64,000 nucleotides of DNA from Aureimonas ureilytica DSM 18598 = NBRC 106430 (GCF_000382705.1 NZ_ARQE01000002.1:620001-684000), one strand, 5' to 3'. Counted from the stretch's first letter, positions 45,928 to 54,807 are shown. Notes: generated by a model not told the origin, from the sequence alone. A program made the numbers and translations.

Positions 45928-46533
45928 ATGACGACGATTCGATCTCTCTGCGTGTACTGCGGCTCCGCTTCGGGCCGTGATCCTTCCTACGTGCAAGCCG
46001 CCCAGGCGCTCGGCGCCGCCATGGCGCATCGCGGCATCCGCCTGATCTATGGTGGCGGCACGCGCGGCATCATGGGCGCCGTGTCCGACGCGGTGATCGC
46101 CGCCGGCGGTCAGGTGACCGGCATCATCCCGCGCTTCCTGATCGACATGGAAGCCACCGAAAGCGAGCTGAAGCGGCTCGACGAACTGGTGATCACCGAG
46201 GACATGCACGAGCGCAAGCACATGATGTTCGAGCGCTCGGACGCCTTCATCGCGCTTCCGGGCGGCATCGGCACGCTGGAAGAGCTGGTCGAGATCATGA
46301 CCTGGAGCCAGCTCGGCCGCCATCGCAAGCCGATCGGCATCGCCAATATCGACGGGTTCTGGGACCCGTTCTCCAGCCTTCTGGACCATATGCGCGAAGC
46401 GGGCTTCATCCACACCGCCCATCAGGTGCGCCCGATCATCCGCGACCGGATCGAGGACCTTCTGCCCGCCATCGAAGCCGCGGCCGTGCCGGCCGAGCGC
46501 GATGGCGTGGAAGCCGTGATCGAACGGCTCTGA
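45928..46533 (+). CDS. LOG family protein (TIGR00730; cytokinin riboside 5'-monophosphate phosphoribohydrolase type)
   Basis: The 201-residue product has a Rossmann-like fold with VYCGSASG at the start, YGGGTRGIMG near 37-46 and the active-site motif PGGIGTLEELVEIMTW near 110-125. Family members release the nucleobase from AMP or cytokinin riboside monophosphates; bacterial ones are often AMP-active nucleotide hydrolases. ATG 45928 is chosen over 45886 because the conserved fold starts there. A terminator follows 27 bases after the stop. Confidence 0.86.
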   Translation: MTTIRSLCVYCGSASGRDPSYVQAAQALGAAMAHRGIRLIYGGGTRGIMGAVSDAVIAAGGQVTGIIPRFLIDMEATESELKRLDELVITEDMHERKHMMFERSDAFIALPGGIGTLEELVEIMTWSQLGRHRKPIGIANIDGFWDPFSSLLDHMREAGFIHTAHQVRPIIRDRIEDLLPAIEAAAVPAERDGVEAVIERL

Positions 46534-46559
46534 GCCGCGCGACGCTGACGGATGCAACG

Positions 46560-46584
46560 AGGGCGGCCCTGGAGCCGCCCTTTT
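46560..46584 (+). terminator. Intrinsic terminator after the LOG gene
   Basis: AGGGCGGC at 46560-46567 pairs with GCCGCCCT at 46574-46581 and is followed by TTT. It is oriented for the plus-strand LOG gene and lies just short of the convergent rarD stop. Confidence 0.78.
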
Positions 46585-46594
46585 CATGGCCGGA

Positions 46595-47515
46595 TCATTC
46601 CGCCGGACAGGATCGCGCGGCGACCGCCGGCTTCGGGCGCCGGGCCGCCAGCATCGACCATGTGTAGATGGCAAGCGCCACCCAGATGAAGCCGAAGGCG
46701 ACGCCCTGCCAGACGCCGAAGGGCTCGCCGAACACAAACACCGCCGTCAGCGCGATGAAGGTCGGCGCGAGATATTGCAGAAGGCCGATCGTGGTGAAGC
46801 GCAGAAGCCGCGCCGCCGCCGCATAGAGGATCAGCGGGATCGCCGTCACCGCGCCGGCGCCGATGAGGAGCAGCGTTTCCGCTCCGTCGCTGGCGAAATG
46901 GCTCTGTCCGGTTCCGGCCACCCATCCGGCCAGGAGCAGCGCCGGCACGAAGAGAATGGCGATCTCCAGGAAGAACCCTTCCGCCGCGCTGACGGAGACT
47001 GTCTTTCGGATCAGGCCGTAGAAGCCGAACGAGGTCGCCAGAACGAGCGACACCCAGGGCAGTCCGCCGGCCTTCACCGTCAGGATCAGAACGCCGAAGG
47101 CGGCGAGCGCGATGGCGAGCGCCTGCGGCCGGTTCGGCCGCTCGCCGAGGAAGACGGCCGCCAGAAGCACGTTGATAAGCGGGTTGATGTAGTAGCCGAG
47201 CGCCGCCTCGACGCCGTGACCCGAGATGATGGCGATGACATAGGTGCCCCAGTTCACCGAGATCAGCGCCGCCGTCAGCGTCATCATCCCGAGAATGCGC
47301 GGCGTCAGAATCCGCCCGATCCCGCGAAGCTGGCCGCTTTGGGCCAGAACCAGAAGCGCGAAGGGCATGGCCCAGAGAATGCGATGCGCGACGATCTCCA
47401 GCGGGGGGACGTGCGACAGGGCCTTCATGTAGATGGGAAGCACGAGGCCCCAGATCAGAAAGGCCGAAACCCCGTAGACATAGCCGCGCGAGGTTTCTGC
47501 GGGCAGATCCGACAT
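46595..47515 (-). CDS. rarD: RarD-type EamA-family permease
   Basis: The 306-residue product has ten hydrophobic helices arranged as two EamA repeats and the RarD-specific start GYVYGVSAFLIWGLVLPIYMKAL-like sequence, IVAHRILWA near 40 and ALGYYINPLINVLLAAVFLGE near 105-125. RarD was named for a chloramphenicol phenotype; the transported substrate is unknown. Transcription runs towards the LOG gene, and it has 136 bases upstream for a promoter. Confidence 0.85.
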   Translation of the reverse strand: MSDLPAETSRGYVYGVSAFLIWGLVLPIYMKALSHVPPLEIVAHRILWAMPFALLVLAQSGQLRGIGRILTPRILGMMTLTAALISVNWGTYVIAIISGHGVEAALGYYINPLINVLLAAVFLGERPNRPQALAIALAAFGVLILTVKAGGLPWVSLVLATSFGFYGLIRKTVSVSAAEGFFLEIAILFVPALLLAGWVAGTGQSHFASDGAETLLLIGAGAVTAIPLILYAAAARLLRFTTIGLLQYLAPTFIALTAVFVFGEPFGVWQGVAFGFIWVALAIYTWSMLAARRPKPAVAARSCPAE

Positions 47516-47651
47516 GGCGTCACTCTCGAAGATTGGGTCCGGTCCTCCCCGGTTTACCAGCCTCGCTTACGAACGACACCCGATTTCCCCTTATGGATGC
47601 ATCAATCCCGTGAATGGGTCGCTGGGCGGAAAGCCGGCGCTCGGCGCTCGA

Positions 47652-48113
47652 TCAGTCGTGGTCCGGATGCTGGAAGGAGCGGATGTCGCCGAGATAGGGG
47701 TTGTCCGCTTCGTCCTCCTCCGTCCTGCGAACCGGCAGCGTCGCCAGCCGATCGACATAGGGCAGCTTGGTCTCGCATCCGAACTGGATGTCGGGCGCGA
47801 TCGCCGTCGGATCGTCGAAAGCGCCGATGCTGAGCGCCGGGCCGTCCGGCGCCTCGTAGGTCAGCGGCGTGCCGCAGGCCGAGCAGAAGCCCCGCTGCAC
47901 CAGATTGGAGGATGGGAAGCGATCCGGCTCGCGCGTCGTCCAGCGCAGCGTCGCGGGATCGACCGAGACGAGCGGCGCGAAGAACGAGCCGAACGCCTTC
48001 TGGCACATCCGGCAATGGCAGATCGAGGCGCGGCCGAGCGCTCCCTCGATGCGGAAGCGCACGGCGCCACATTGGCAGCCGCCGGTGTGAACGGGTCGAT
48101 TGTCGAGGGTCAT
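47652..48113 (-). CDS. GFA (glutathione-dependent formaldehyde-activating) family zinc protein
   Basis: The 153-residue product has the full set of GFA cysteines: Cys13 and Cys15 (GGCQCG), Cys32, Cys34 and Cys37 (CHCRMCQ), and Cys77 and Cys80 (FCSACG), the usual structural and catalytic zinc ligands. A formaldehyde role is proven for very few members, so function is open. It shares strand with pip, whose start lies upstream; the gap is 17 bases, so pip and this gene may be cotranscribed. Confidence 0.86.
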   Translation of the reverse strand: MTLDNRPVHTGGCQCGAVRFRIEGALGRASICHCRMCQKAFGSFFAPLVSVDPATLRWTTREPDRFPSSNLVQRGFCSACGTPLTYEAPDGPALSIGAFDDPTAIAPDIQFGCETKLPYVDRLATLPVRRTEEDEADNPYLGDIRSFQHPDHD

Positions 48114-48130
48114 GGGCGCCTCGCGCAGGT

Positions 48131-49084
48131 TCAGACGTCCGCGTAACGATCGGTCGCGGCCAGGAGGCGGTCAAGCGTGCCGGGCTCGGAAAATGCGTGG
48201 CCGGCCTCTTCCACGATCTGGAGTTCCGAACCCGGCCAGGCACGGTGAAGGTCCCAGGCCGTGACCGGCGGCGTCACCACGTCGTAGCGTCCCTGCACGA
48301 TGATGCCGGGAATGCCGGCGAGCCGGCCGGCTTCGCGGATGAGCTGCCCTTCCTCCAGCCAGAGCTCGTGGATGAAGAAATGGTTCTCGATCCGCGCGAA
48401 GGCTATGGCCGCGTCGCTCGCCCCGAAGGCGCCGACCCCGTCGCGCAGCGTGCGCATGGAGACGGTGCGCGCTTCCCAGTCCGTCCAGCTCCGGGCCGCC
48501 TGCGCGCGCACGGCGCGGTCGGGATGGTCCAGCCTTGCATGGTAGGAAGCGATCGGATCGGCGCGCTCGGCCTCCGAGAGGGGTGCCATGAAATGCTCCC
48601 ATTCGTCGGGAAAGAGCCGGCTCGCGCCGTCCTTGTAGTACCAGTCGATCTCGGCGCGCCGGCCGGTGAAGATGCCGCGCAGCACCATCTCGCTCACGCG
48701 CTCCGGCCGCGTTTCGGCATAGGCGAGCGCCAGGGTCGAGCCCCAGGAGCCGCCGAACAGCATGAAGCGGCCGAGCCCGAAATGATCGGCGACGCGGTCG
48801 ATATCGGCCACGAGATCGTGGGTCGTGTTGGCCTCGAGCAGGCCGAGCGGGGTGGAGCGGCCGCAGGCGCGCTGGTCGAACAGGGTAACGCAGTAACGGG
48901 CCGGATCGAACAGGCGACGATGCGCCGGGCTGCAACCGCTGCCCGGCCCGCCATGCAGGAAGATCACCGGCTTGCCGGCCGGGTTGCCGCATTGCTCGAC
49001 ATGGAGCGTGTGCCCCCCGCCGACATCCAGCCGCTCCGTGCGGAACGGCTGGATCGGCGGGTAGAGCACGCCGGGCGTGCGCAT
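48131..49084 (-). CDS. pip: Prolyl aminopeptidase (proline iminopeptidase)
   Basis: Alpha/beta-hydrolase of family S33 that removes N-terminal proline. The 317-residue product has the HGGPGSGCSP oxyanion block at 44-53, FDQRACGRSTP near 69-79, the nucleophile elbow GGSWGS with Ser113, an Asp in GRYDVVTP and His in EAGHAFSEP. These are textbook prolyl iminopeptidase marks. The ATG overlaps the cysS stop by one base, so the two genes are coupled; the link to cysteine charging is not obvious. Confidence 0.93.
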   Translation of the reverse strand: MRTPGVLYPPIQPFRTERLDVGGGHTLHVEQCGNPAGKPVIFLHGGPGSGCSPAHRRLFDPARYCVTLFDQRACGRSTPLGLLEANTTHDLVADIDRVADHFGLGRFMLFGGSWGSTLALAYAETRPERVSEMVLRGIFTGRRAEIDWYYKDGASRLFPDEWEHFMAPLSEAERADPIASYHARLDHPDRAVRAQAARSWTDWEARTVSMRTLRDGVGAFGASDAAIAFARIENHFFIHELWLEEGQLIREAGRLAGIPGIIVQGRYDVVTPPVTAWDLHRAWPGSELQIVEEAGHAFSEPGTLDRLLAATDRYADV

Positions 49085-50538
49085 CAACGCTTCAGTTCCC
49101 AGCTCGTCACGCGCTCGCCGGTCTCGGGGTCCTTGCCGTCCTTCAGGAGGATGCCCTCATCGGCGAGTTCCGCGCGGATGCGGTCGGCCTCTGCAAAATC
49201 CTTCGCCTTCAGGCATTCGAGGCGCTCGGAGATCCGCCGCGCCACGTCCTCGCTGACGCCGCTCTCGCGCACCGGGTCGATGCCGACGAGAGCGAGACTC
49301 GCCAGCGCTTCCGCCGCCCGCCCCTCGTCGAAGAGCTGGTGCACGCGCGCGATCGCCACCGAGCCGGCGAGATCGTCGCACAGGGCGGCAAGGAAGGCCT
49401 CGTCCGGCGCATCGGCCGCCCGCGCGTCGGCCTGGCGCGCCAGTCGCTCCCACTTGTCGAGTTCGCGCACCGCCTCGTCCAGCCGGGCCGCCGTGAAATC
49501 GATCGGCTCGCGGTAATGCGTCTTCAGCATGAGAAGCCGCACCGCCTCGCCCGGCCAGCGCCGGCCGCCGACCTTGTCGGTTTCCAGAATGTCGGCGATC
49601 GTGACAAAATTGCCCTCGCTCTTCGACATCTTGCGGCCGTCCACCTGGACGAAGCCGTTGTGCATCCAGACCTCGGCCATCTTCTGCGTGCCATGGGCGC
49701 AGCAGCTCTGGGCGATCTCGTTCTCGTGATGCGGGAAGATCAGATCAAGCCCGCCGCCGTGAATGTCGAAGGTGCGCCCGAGATAGGCCTCGCTCATGAC
49801 GGAGCATTCGATATGCCAGCCAGGCCGCCCCCGGCCCCAGGGGCTGTCCCAGCCGGGCTCATCCGTGGAGGAAAGCTTCCACAGGACGAAATCGGCCGGG
49901 TTGCGTTTGTGCGCTTCCACGGCGACGCGCGCGCCGGCCTGCTGGTCCTCGAGCTTTCGATGCGAGAGCGCCCCGTAGTTCGGCATGGAGCCGACGTCGA
50001 ACAGCACTTCGCCAGCGGCCACATAGGCATGTCCGCGCGCGATCAGCGTCTCGATCATCGAAACCATGTCCGGCAGACCGTCGGCGCGCGGCGTAACGAA
50101 GCCTGTGGCGCGCGGCTCGAAGGTCGGCGGCAGGGTGCCGAGCGCGGCGACATCCTTGTGGAACTGCGCGGCGGTGCCTTCCGTCACGCGGGCGATCGCC
50201 TCGTTCAGCGAAAGCTCGGGATGGTCGCGCAGAGCGCGCGCGTTGATCTTGTCGTCCACGTCCGTGATGTTGCGGGCATAGACCACCCGGTCCGCGCCGT
50301 AGAGATGGCGCAGGAGGCGGAACAGGACGTCGAAGACGATCACCGGGCGGGCGTTGCCGATATGGGCGAAGTCGTAGACGGTCGGGCCGCAGACATACAT
50401 GCGCACGCGCCGATCCGCTTCGGGAACGGCATGGCAGGTCTCGCGCCAATCCAGCGGCAGGAACCGCTCCTTGCGCCGCGTCAGGGTGTTGGTGAGGAAG
50501 AGACCCCGAAAACCGTCGTCCAAAACCTGCGTCTCCAT
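49084..50538 (-). CDS. cysS: Cysteinyl-tRNA synthetase
   Basis: Charges tRNA-Cys. The 484-residue product has the class I motifs HIGN at residues 59-62 (with zinc ligand Cys50 in YVCGPTVYD) and KMSKSEGN near 288, plus the zinc/active-site region [13 protein letters not shown] and [10 protein letters not shown]. The N-terminal leader before the catalytic core is about 25 residues longer than in E. coli. I chose the start at 50538; an upstream in-frame start at 50751 adds an Arg-rich stretch unlike the family. Confidence 0.95.
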   Translation of the reverse strand: METQVLDDGFRGLFLTNTLTRRKERFLPLDWRETCHAVPEADRRVRMYVCGPTVYDFAHIGNARPVIVFDVLFRLLRHLYGADRVVYARNITDVDDKINARALRDHPELSLNEAIARVTEGTAAQFHKDVAALGTLPPTFEPRATGFVTPRADGLPDMVSMIETLIARGHAYVAAGEVLFDVGSMPNYGALSHRKLEDQQAGARVAVEAHKRNPADFVLWKLSSTDEPGWDSPWGRGRPGWHIECSVMSEAYLGRTFDIHGGGLDLIFPHHENEIAQSCCAHGTQKMAEVWMHNGFVQVDGRKMSKSEGNFVTIADILETDKVGGRRWPGEAVRLLMLKTHYREPIDFTAARLDEAVRELDKWERLARQADARAADAPDEAFLAALCDDLAGSVAIARVHQLFDEGRAAEALASLALVGIDPVRESGVSEDVARRISERLECLKAKDFAEADRIRAELADEGILLKDGKDPETGERVTSWELKR

Positions 50539-50720
50539 CTGCGCCCGAATGGGCCGAGGCCGTTTTGCTACCGAAAAAAGCCGCCGCGCACAAACGCCGC
50601 GGAGCCGTGCCGGCCGTCTTCGCAGCGCCATCCGGCGGGAAGAACAAATCGGCAACGCGCAAGATCCTTCGCGGCGCAGCATGTCACCATCACGCAACAT
50701 TCCCGTCATGCAACGATTTG

Positions 50721-50735
50721 TTAAGTATAGATTCA
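50721..50735 (+). promoter_or_regulatory. Near-match CtrA site (TTAA-N7-TTCA)
   Basis: TTAA at 50721-50724 and TTCA at 50732-50735 are spaced by seven bases; one base differs from the TTAA-N7-TTAA consensus. It lies 82 bases before the small gene at 50817, a typical promoter distance. Confidence 0.3.
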
Positions 50736-50816
50736 GCGATTTTTCAGACACTTGCCCCTAAACTGTCGCAATCGAGCCGCCTAATCCACCCATCGCATCA
50801 GCAGTGAGCCCCTTCG

Positions 50817-51002
50817 ATGACCGCCGCCAATATCGTCTTCAAATCCCGCAGTGAGCGCGAGCGGGAACGCGAAAACGATCTCATGAAGAATTACCGCGAA
50901 ATCGGGATCGCAGCGATCGCCGCCGCCGCACACGAGTCCTGCCGTCAGGCCAAGGATTCCGACCGGCAGCTCAAGACCGCGCCCCTCAAGCGGTCGGCCT
51001 GA
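50817..51002 (+). CDS. Small uncharacterised charged protein (61 aa)
   Basis: I do not recognise this family. The 61-residue product has a basic/acidic run near residues 9-20 (repeated Arg-Glu pairs), a short Ala-rich helix near 31-38 and a Lys/Arg-rich end. It is followed 18 bases later by one of the best terminators in the window, whose nearest plus-strand gene is this one, and it has a 278-base upstream interval of its own. A gene that short can arise by chance, so reality rests on the terminator and spacing. Confidence 0.55.
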   Translation: MTAANIVFKSRSERERERENDLMKNYREIGIAAIAAAAHESCRQAKDSDRQLKTAPLKRSA

Positions 51003-51020
51003 TCGGACATCTCCAAGTGA

Positions 51021-51061
51021 AAAAGGGCGCGTCGGACGAAAGTCCGGCGCGCCCTTTTTTG
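51021..51061. terminator. Strong intrinsic terminator
   Basis: An 18-bp stem with one wobble (51021-51038 with 51043-51060) is closed by a GAAA tetraloop and ends in TTTTTT; the left side starts with AAAAA, so it works for both strands. It separates the 61-residue gene from a convergent small membrane-protein gene. Confidence 0.92.
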
Positions 51062-51077
51062 TGCGTTCGACACGCGG

Positions 51078-51263
51078 TCAGTTGACGAGCAGCGCGTAAA
51101 GCCCTTCGAAGATCGTGACGCCCGCCAGCGGCGCAACGAAGAGCAGAAGCAGATTCACAGCCAGAAGCCACAGGAGCACGCGCTCCTGGCGCGGGTTCAA
51201 GCGCGGGGGCGGCGGTGGCAGGCCGTCCGGCGGGTCCCAGTCGTTCTTGGTGTCGAGATACAT
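51078..51263 (-). CDS. Small single-pass membrane protein (61 aa) with a proline run
   Basis: The 61-residue product has a polar N-terminal third with aspartates and five consecutive prolines (near residues 16-20), an RQER stretch, and one hydrophobic helix at about 30-58. No family is recognised. I chose the start at 51263 since the upstream open frame is Arg/Pro-rich without similarity. It ends 17 bases from the shared strong terminator, which supports it as a real transcription unit. Confidence 0.55.
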   Translation of the reverse strand: MYLDTKNDWDPPDGLPPPPPRLNPRQERVLLWLLAVNLLLLFVAPLAGVTIFEGLYALLVN

Positions 51264-51446
51264 GCGCGCCCTCCCCGGCCGACGGGGATGCGGGGCGGGT
51301 CGACCGATCGAGCGCGGCGCAGCCTTCGGACCCCTCGTCACGAGACCAGCTAGACCGGCGGCGCGCCCGCGCAAGACGTGGCAAAAGGTCTCCACCCGTC
51401 TCCGAGCGGTCGGGGAAGAGCCGTAGCCCTTCCCCCTTTGTCGGTC

Positions 51447-52487
51447 TCAGTGCGCGGCGATGAAGGCCGCGAGAATGTCGCGCGCGGCGAGCGCGTCGCT
51501 CCGGTCGATCATCTCCCCGACCGTGTGGATGTAGCGGGTGCCGACCACGATGCCGATCGCCCGCGCGCCGCTCGCCGCCTGTTGCAGCGAGGCGCTGTCC
51601 ATGCCGCCGCCACCCAGGATCGTGCGCTGGAGCGGGATGGAATGCGCGGCCGCCAGCGCGTCGAACTCGTCCGCGAGCGCCATGTCGGCGATGAAGGAAC
51701 CGTCCTTCAGGTGGAGACCCGCGCCCTTGCCGAGCTCGGTGGTGCGATCCTTTTCCGGCACGCCCGGCGTGTCGCAGGCGAGCGTCGTGTCGACGCCGAT
51801 GCCGATATGCGGGCGCTTGGCATAGGCGACGGTCTTGGCGCCGCGAAGGCCGACCTCCTCCTGCGCGGTGAAGGCGACCGTCAGTTCGCAGCGATGCGAG
51901 GCCTTGTCCTCCACGAGCTTGCGCACCGCTTCGAGCCCGAGCCAGCAGGCGATGCGATTGTCGATCGCCTTGGAGACGATGCGCTCGGTGCCGAGTTCCA
52001 GGAAGGGCTCGTCCATGACCACGAAGTCGCCGATGCGCACCTTGGACTTGGTCTCAGCGCCGAGACCGAGATCGACGAAGAAGTCCGTCGGCTCGGGCAC
52101 CTTCTTGCGGTCTTCCGGCGCCGAAATGTGGATCGGCTTGCCCTCGGCCATCATCACGCCCTTGTAGTCCCCGTTCGGGGTGCAGACGAGGACGCGGCGC
52201 GAGAAGAGATTGCGCGGGTCGAAGCCGCCGACGGGCGAGACGTTGATGAAGCCCTTGTCGGAAACATGGCTGACGAGAAAGCCGATCTCGTCCATATGGC
52301 AGGCGAGCATGATGCGCTCGGGGTTCTCGCCCTGCCCCTTCCGGGTGCAGACGAGATTGCCCATCACGTCCGTCTCGATCGTGTCGAACAGATCCTTCGC
52401 TTCCGCCGCGATCAGATCGCGCACGCGATGCTCGTGGCCGGGCACGCCGGGCGTTTCGCACAGGCGCTTGAGAAGGTCGATATTCAT
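51447..52487 (-). CDS. M42 family metallopeptidase (tetrahedral aminopeptidase type)
   Basis: The 346-residue product has the dinuclear-zinc aminopeptidase pattern: ACHMDEIGFLV near 62-72 (His ligand and Asp), KAIDNRIACW near 180 (bridging Asp), AQEEVGLRG near 211 (catalytic Glu pair), GVDTTLACDTPG near 233-244 (Asp ligand) and a His in TRYIHTVGEM near 320. It is cytoplasmic, without signal peptide. Family members trim short peptides and form dodecamers. Exact specificity is unknown. Confidence 0.86.
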   Translation of the reverse strand: MNIDLLKRLCETPGVPGHEHRVRDLIAAEAKDLFDTIETDVMGNLVCTRKGQGENPERIMLACHMDEIGFLVSHVSDKGFINVSPVGGFDPRNLFSRRVLVCTPNGDYKGVMMAEGKPIHISAPEDRKKVPEPTDFFVDLGLGAETKSKVRIGDFVVMDEPFLELGTERIVSKAIDNRIACWLGLEAVRKLVEDKASHRCELTVAFTAQEEVGLRGAKTVAYAKRPHIGIGVDTTLACDTPGVPEKDRTTELGKGAGLHLKDGSFIADMALADEFDALAAAHSIPLQRTILGGGGMDSASLQQAASGARAIGIVVGTRYIHTVGEMIDRSDALAARDILAAFIAAH

Positions 52488-52560
52488 GCGAGCGGCCTTT
52501 CTGGAAGTCTCGGCGGCGAAGGCGGGAGGAGCCTTTGAGGCCGGAAACGGGAACGAGAGG

Positions 52561-52590
52561 AAAAGGCCTCCGGCGGATCGGGGCCGCCGG
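52561..52590 (-). terminator. Probable terminator of the SRAP gene
   Basis: CCGGCGG at 52570-52576 pairs with CCGCCGG at 52584-52590; reading the minus strand, AGGCCTTTTCC follows the stem, giving a short T-run. It lies eight bases after the SRAP stop. Confidence 0.55.
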
Positions 52591-52597
52591 CGACCCG

Positions 52598-53344
52598 TCA
52601 GAACAGGGAGCCCTGCGCGGCGGGCGGCGGCTCGCCAGGGGGCTTGGATGAGGGCTCGACCGGTTCCTGCACCTCCGGCCCCATATTGGCAACCGCGTTG
52701 ACGCGCTCCGAGACGGGGATCGCCTCGAAGAACGCATTCTCGGCCGGGCGCAGGAGATCGACGACATCACGCGGCTCGCTGTCGCGGCAATCCAGCCAGC
52801 GCTCGGCATCGTCCGGGCCGATCACGACCGGCATGCGCTCGTGCAGATCGGCCAGCGCGGCATTGCTGTGCGTGGTGAGAATTGCCGCCGTGTCGATCTC
52901 GCTTCCGTCGGCCGCAAGATAGGTTTCGCAGAGGCCCGCGAAGGCGATCGGGCCGGGCGCGCGGGGCCGCACGAAGAAGGGCGTGCCGCGCCGGCCGCCC
53001 TCGCGCCGCCATTCGTAGAAGCCGCTGGCGGGCACGAGGCAGCGGCGATGGCGCAAGGCCGCCTTGAAGCTGTTGCGCTCGCCCGCGCTCTCGCTGCGGG
53101 CGTTGAACAGAAGCGGGATCGTCGAAGGGTCCTTGGTCCAGCCGGGAATAAGACCCCAGCGCGCCAGATGCGCGATGCGCCGCACGCCGCCATCGCCCGC
53201 CCGGCGATGCTCGTCGGCGCGCAGAACGAGGATCGGCTGCGTCGGGGCGATGTTGTAGCGCGGCGGGAAGGGCTCCAGCGCGTCCACAAGGAAGCGCTCG
53301 CCGATCGCGCGCGGACTGTCGGTCAGGGTAAAGCGGCCACACAT
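52598..53344 (-). CDS. SOS response-associated peptidase / abasic-site shield (YedK/HMCES, SRAP family)
   Basis: The 248-residue product begins MCGRFT with Cys2, which after Met removal forms a thiazolidine crosslink to abasic sites in single-stranded DNA in this family. Other conserved points are LLFNARSES (Asn), SGFYEW (Glu) and TTHSNA (His), the expected active-site set, plus RYNIAPTQ near 28-35. A roughly 30-residue C-terminal Pro-rich tail is extra. I see no clear alphaproteobacterial LexA box (GAAC-N7-GTTC) just upstream. Confidence 0.92.
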   Translation of the reverse strand: MCGRFTLTDSPRAIGERFLVDALEPFPPRYNIAPTQPILVLRADEHRRAGDGGVRRIAHLARWGLIPGWTKDPSTIPLLFNARSESAGERNSFKAALRHRRCLVPASGFYEWRREGGRRGTPFFVRPRAPGPIAFAGLCETYLAADGSEIDTAAILTTHSNAALADLHERMPVVIGPDDAERWLDCRDSEPRDVVDLLRPAENAFFEAIPVSERVNAVANMGPEVQEPVEPSSKPPGEPPPAAQGSLF

Positions 53345-53469
53345 GGGCTAGAGGTGGCGCACGGGCTCCATTGGCGCAAGGTCTGGCCGGAAGCCGCCCA
53401 CAGCGTTAGGTGCGCTTCACCGGCTTGCCGCGCTTTGTTGAAGCGCCTCCCCCGCCCGAAAGGAACGCC

Positions 53470-53919
53470 ATGCCCCCGCCCCGCCCTCTCGTCGGCGTTT
53501 CGGTCGCCGTCTTTCGCGGCGAAGAAAGCCATCGCGACGCGGCCGTGCTGCTGGTTCTGCGCGGCCGCGCGCCCTTCGCGGGGCTCTGGAGCCTGCCGGG
53601 TGGGCGGGTGGAGTTCGGCGAGCGGCTGGAGGACGCCGCGCGGCGCGAGGTTGTCGAAGAAACCGGCCTCCCCGTTACCGCCCTCGCCTTCGTGCATCTG
53701 CACGAGGCGATCGACGCCGCGCAGGGCGCCCATGCCGTGATCGCCGTGTTTCGCGCGCTGGCCCTCGCGGCTGAGGATGCGGCGATCCTCGCGAGCGACG
53801 ACGCGGCGGAGGCGCGTTTCGTGCCGATGGCCGAGCTTGCCGCGCTGGACGCCGCCGGGGCGACGACGCCGGGTCTGGCCGATGTCGTCGCCATCGCGAG
53901 GGCGGCCGATCCGCGCTGA
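53470..53919 (+). CDS. NUDIX hydrolase (ADP-ribose pyrophosphatase/MutT-like)
   Basis: The 149-residue product has a complete Nudix box at residues 45-67 ([23 protein letters not shown]), followed by a FVHLHEAID strand. Nudix enzymes cleave nucleoside diphosphates linked to another group; ADP-ribose-like substrates are common for this short form, but specificity cannot be read. ATG 53470 is preceded by AAAGGAA. It is divergent from the SRAP gene, so a shared DNA-damage or nucleotide-sanitising context is possible. Confidence 0.85.
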   Translation: MPPPRPLVGVSVAVFRGEESHRDAAVLLVLRGRAPFAGLWSLPGGRVEFGERLEDAARREVVEETGLPVTALAFVHLHEAIDAAQGAHAVIAVFRALALAAEDAAILASDDAAEARFVPMAELAALDAAGATTPGLADVVAIARAADPR

Positions 53920-54010
53920 CCCGCTCCGGCGATAACCATGTTGGCGGGATCAGGGCCGAAGCCGCAAGCGTGTCTTGCAATCTCCTTAATCCCCCGGCAA
54001 ACCTCGGGAC

Positions 54011-54460
54011 ATGAACCTTCGGCGCGATTTGTGTCAAATTCTGTCTGTGTTTGTCGTCGTTTTGGCTCTTTCGCCGAGCGGGCCGGCCGCAGCGCAGGAC
54101 AAGAAGCCGAAGGCCGAAGAGCCCAAGCCCGCGCCCGTGGAGACGGTGAAGCCGAGCAACGCGCCCTTCATGAAGCCGCTCGGGCGTCTGGCGACGATTC
54201 TGGGCTCCATGCACTTTCTTCGCGGTCTCTGCGGAGATGCCGACGCCGAGGTCTGGCGCGCCAAGATGGACGACATCCTGACGGCGCAGGCGCCTAACGA
54301 GGCCGACCGCCGCATTCTCGTGGCGAGCTTCAACCAGGGCTACCGGGCCTTCGCCTCGACCTATCGCAAGTGTACCCCGGCTGCGACGGTTGCGATGGAA
54401 AGATACCGCCAGGAAGGCGCCAACCTTTCGCGAGAGATCAGCGCAAGGTACGGAAATTAA
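54011..54460 (+). CDS. TIGR02301-like secreted protein
   Basis: The 149-residue product has a signal peptide (cleavage after AAAQ near residue 29), a Lys/Pro-rich linker to about 50, and a conserved-looking helical domain with LATILGSMHFLRGLCG, WRAKMDDIL and ASFNQGYRAFASTYRKC. I recognise the pattern as the TIGR02301 family of alphaproteobacteria, of unknown function. Two cysteines in the domain (near 74 and 119) could form a disulfide. A perfect CtrA-type site overlaps its stop codon. Confidence 0.75.
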   Translation: MNLRRDLCQILSVFVVVLALSPSGPAAAQDKKPKAEEPKPAPVETVKPSNAPFMKPLGRLATILGSMHFLRGLCGDADAEVWRAKMDDILTAQAPNEADRRILVASFNQGYRAFASTYRKCTPAATVAMERYRQEGANLSREISARYGN

Positions 54461-54471
54461 GATTGGATTAA
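54457..54471 (+). promoter_or_regulatory. CtrA-type site TTAA-N7-TTAA
   Basis: TTAA at 54457-54460 and TTAA at 54468-54471 are separated by exactly seven bases, the full CtrA consensus. The site overlaps the preceding stop codon and ends 75 bases before the ATG of the 86-residue gene, a sensible position for promoter control. Confidence 0.5.
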
Positions 54472-54546
54472 GAAGCGGAGCTCCGTGCCCCGTTTCGGCC
54501 CGCGCATGATGCACGGGAGCCCGACCAGAAAGATGGAGTCATCGGC

Positions 54547-54807
54547 ATGATGGATCTGAACGGTTCCGAACTCGACGAGATGATCATCGCCGAAAAGAAA
54601 CAGGTCGCCATCGAATATCACAACGAGGCCTGGGCGGACGGTATCTCGGACGGGATCGAGACCGAGATCCTCGCCGAGACCGCGATCACCACAGCCGTCA
54701 CCGAACTCGTGCGCCGCTATGGCGAGACCGACGTGCTCGACATGATCGACTCGCTGCGCAAGCGCGTCGAATACGGCGAGTTCCGGGCCGACCGCGCCCT
54801 TCAATAG
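54547..54807 (+). CDS. Small acidic uncharacterised protein (86 aa)
   Basis: The 86-residue product is acidic and probably all-helical, with regularly spaced Glu/Ile/Val residues (ELDEMIIAEKKQVAIEYHNEAW, then ILAETAITTAVTELVRRYGE and LDMIDSLRKRVEYGEF). No signal peptide or membrane helix. I do not recognise a domain. Two adjacent ATG codons (54547 and 54550) could start it. It lies between two exported proteins and downstream of a CtrA-type site, so cell-cycle-linked expression is a possibility and nothing more. Confidence 0.7.
   Translation: MMDLNGSELDEMIIAEKKQVAIEYHNEAWADGISDGIETEILAETAITTAVTELVRRYGETDVLDMIDSLRKRVEYGEFRADRALQ

Noticed and set aside
50539-50816. T-box or other riboswitch upstream of cysS or the small gene
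   Set aside because: No T-box antiterminator or specifier loop seen, T-boxes are not expected in alphaproteobacteria, and no terminator hairpin precedes cysS.
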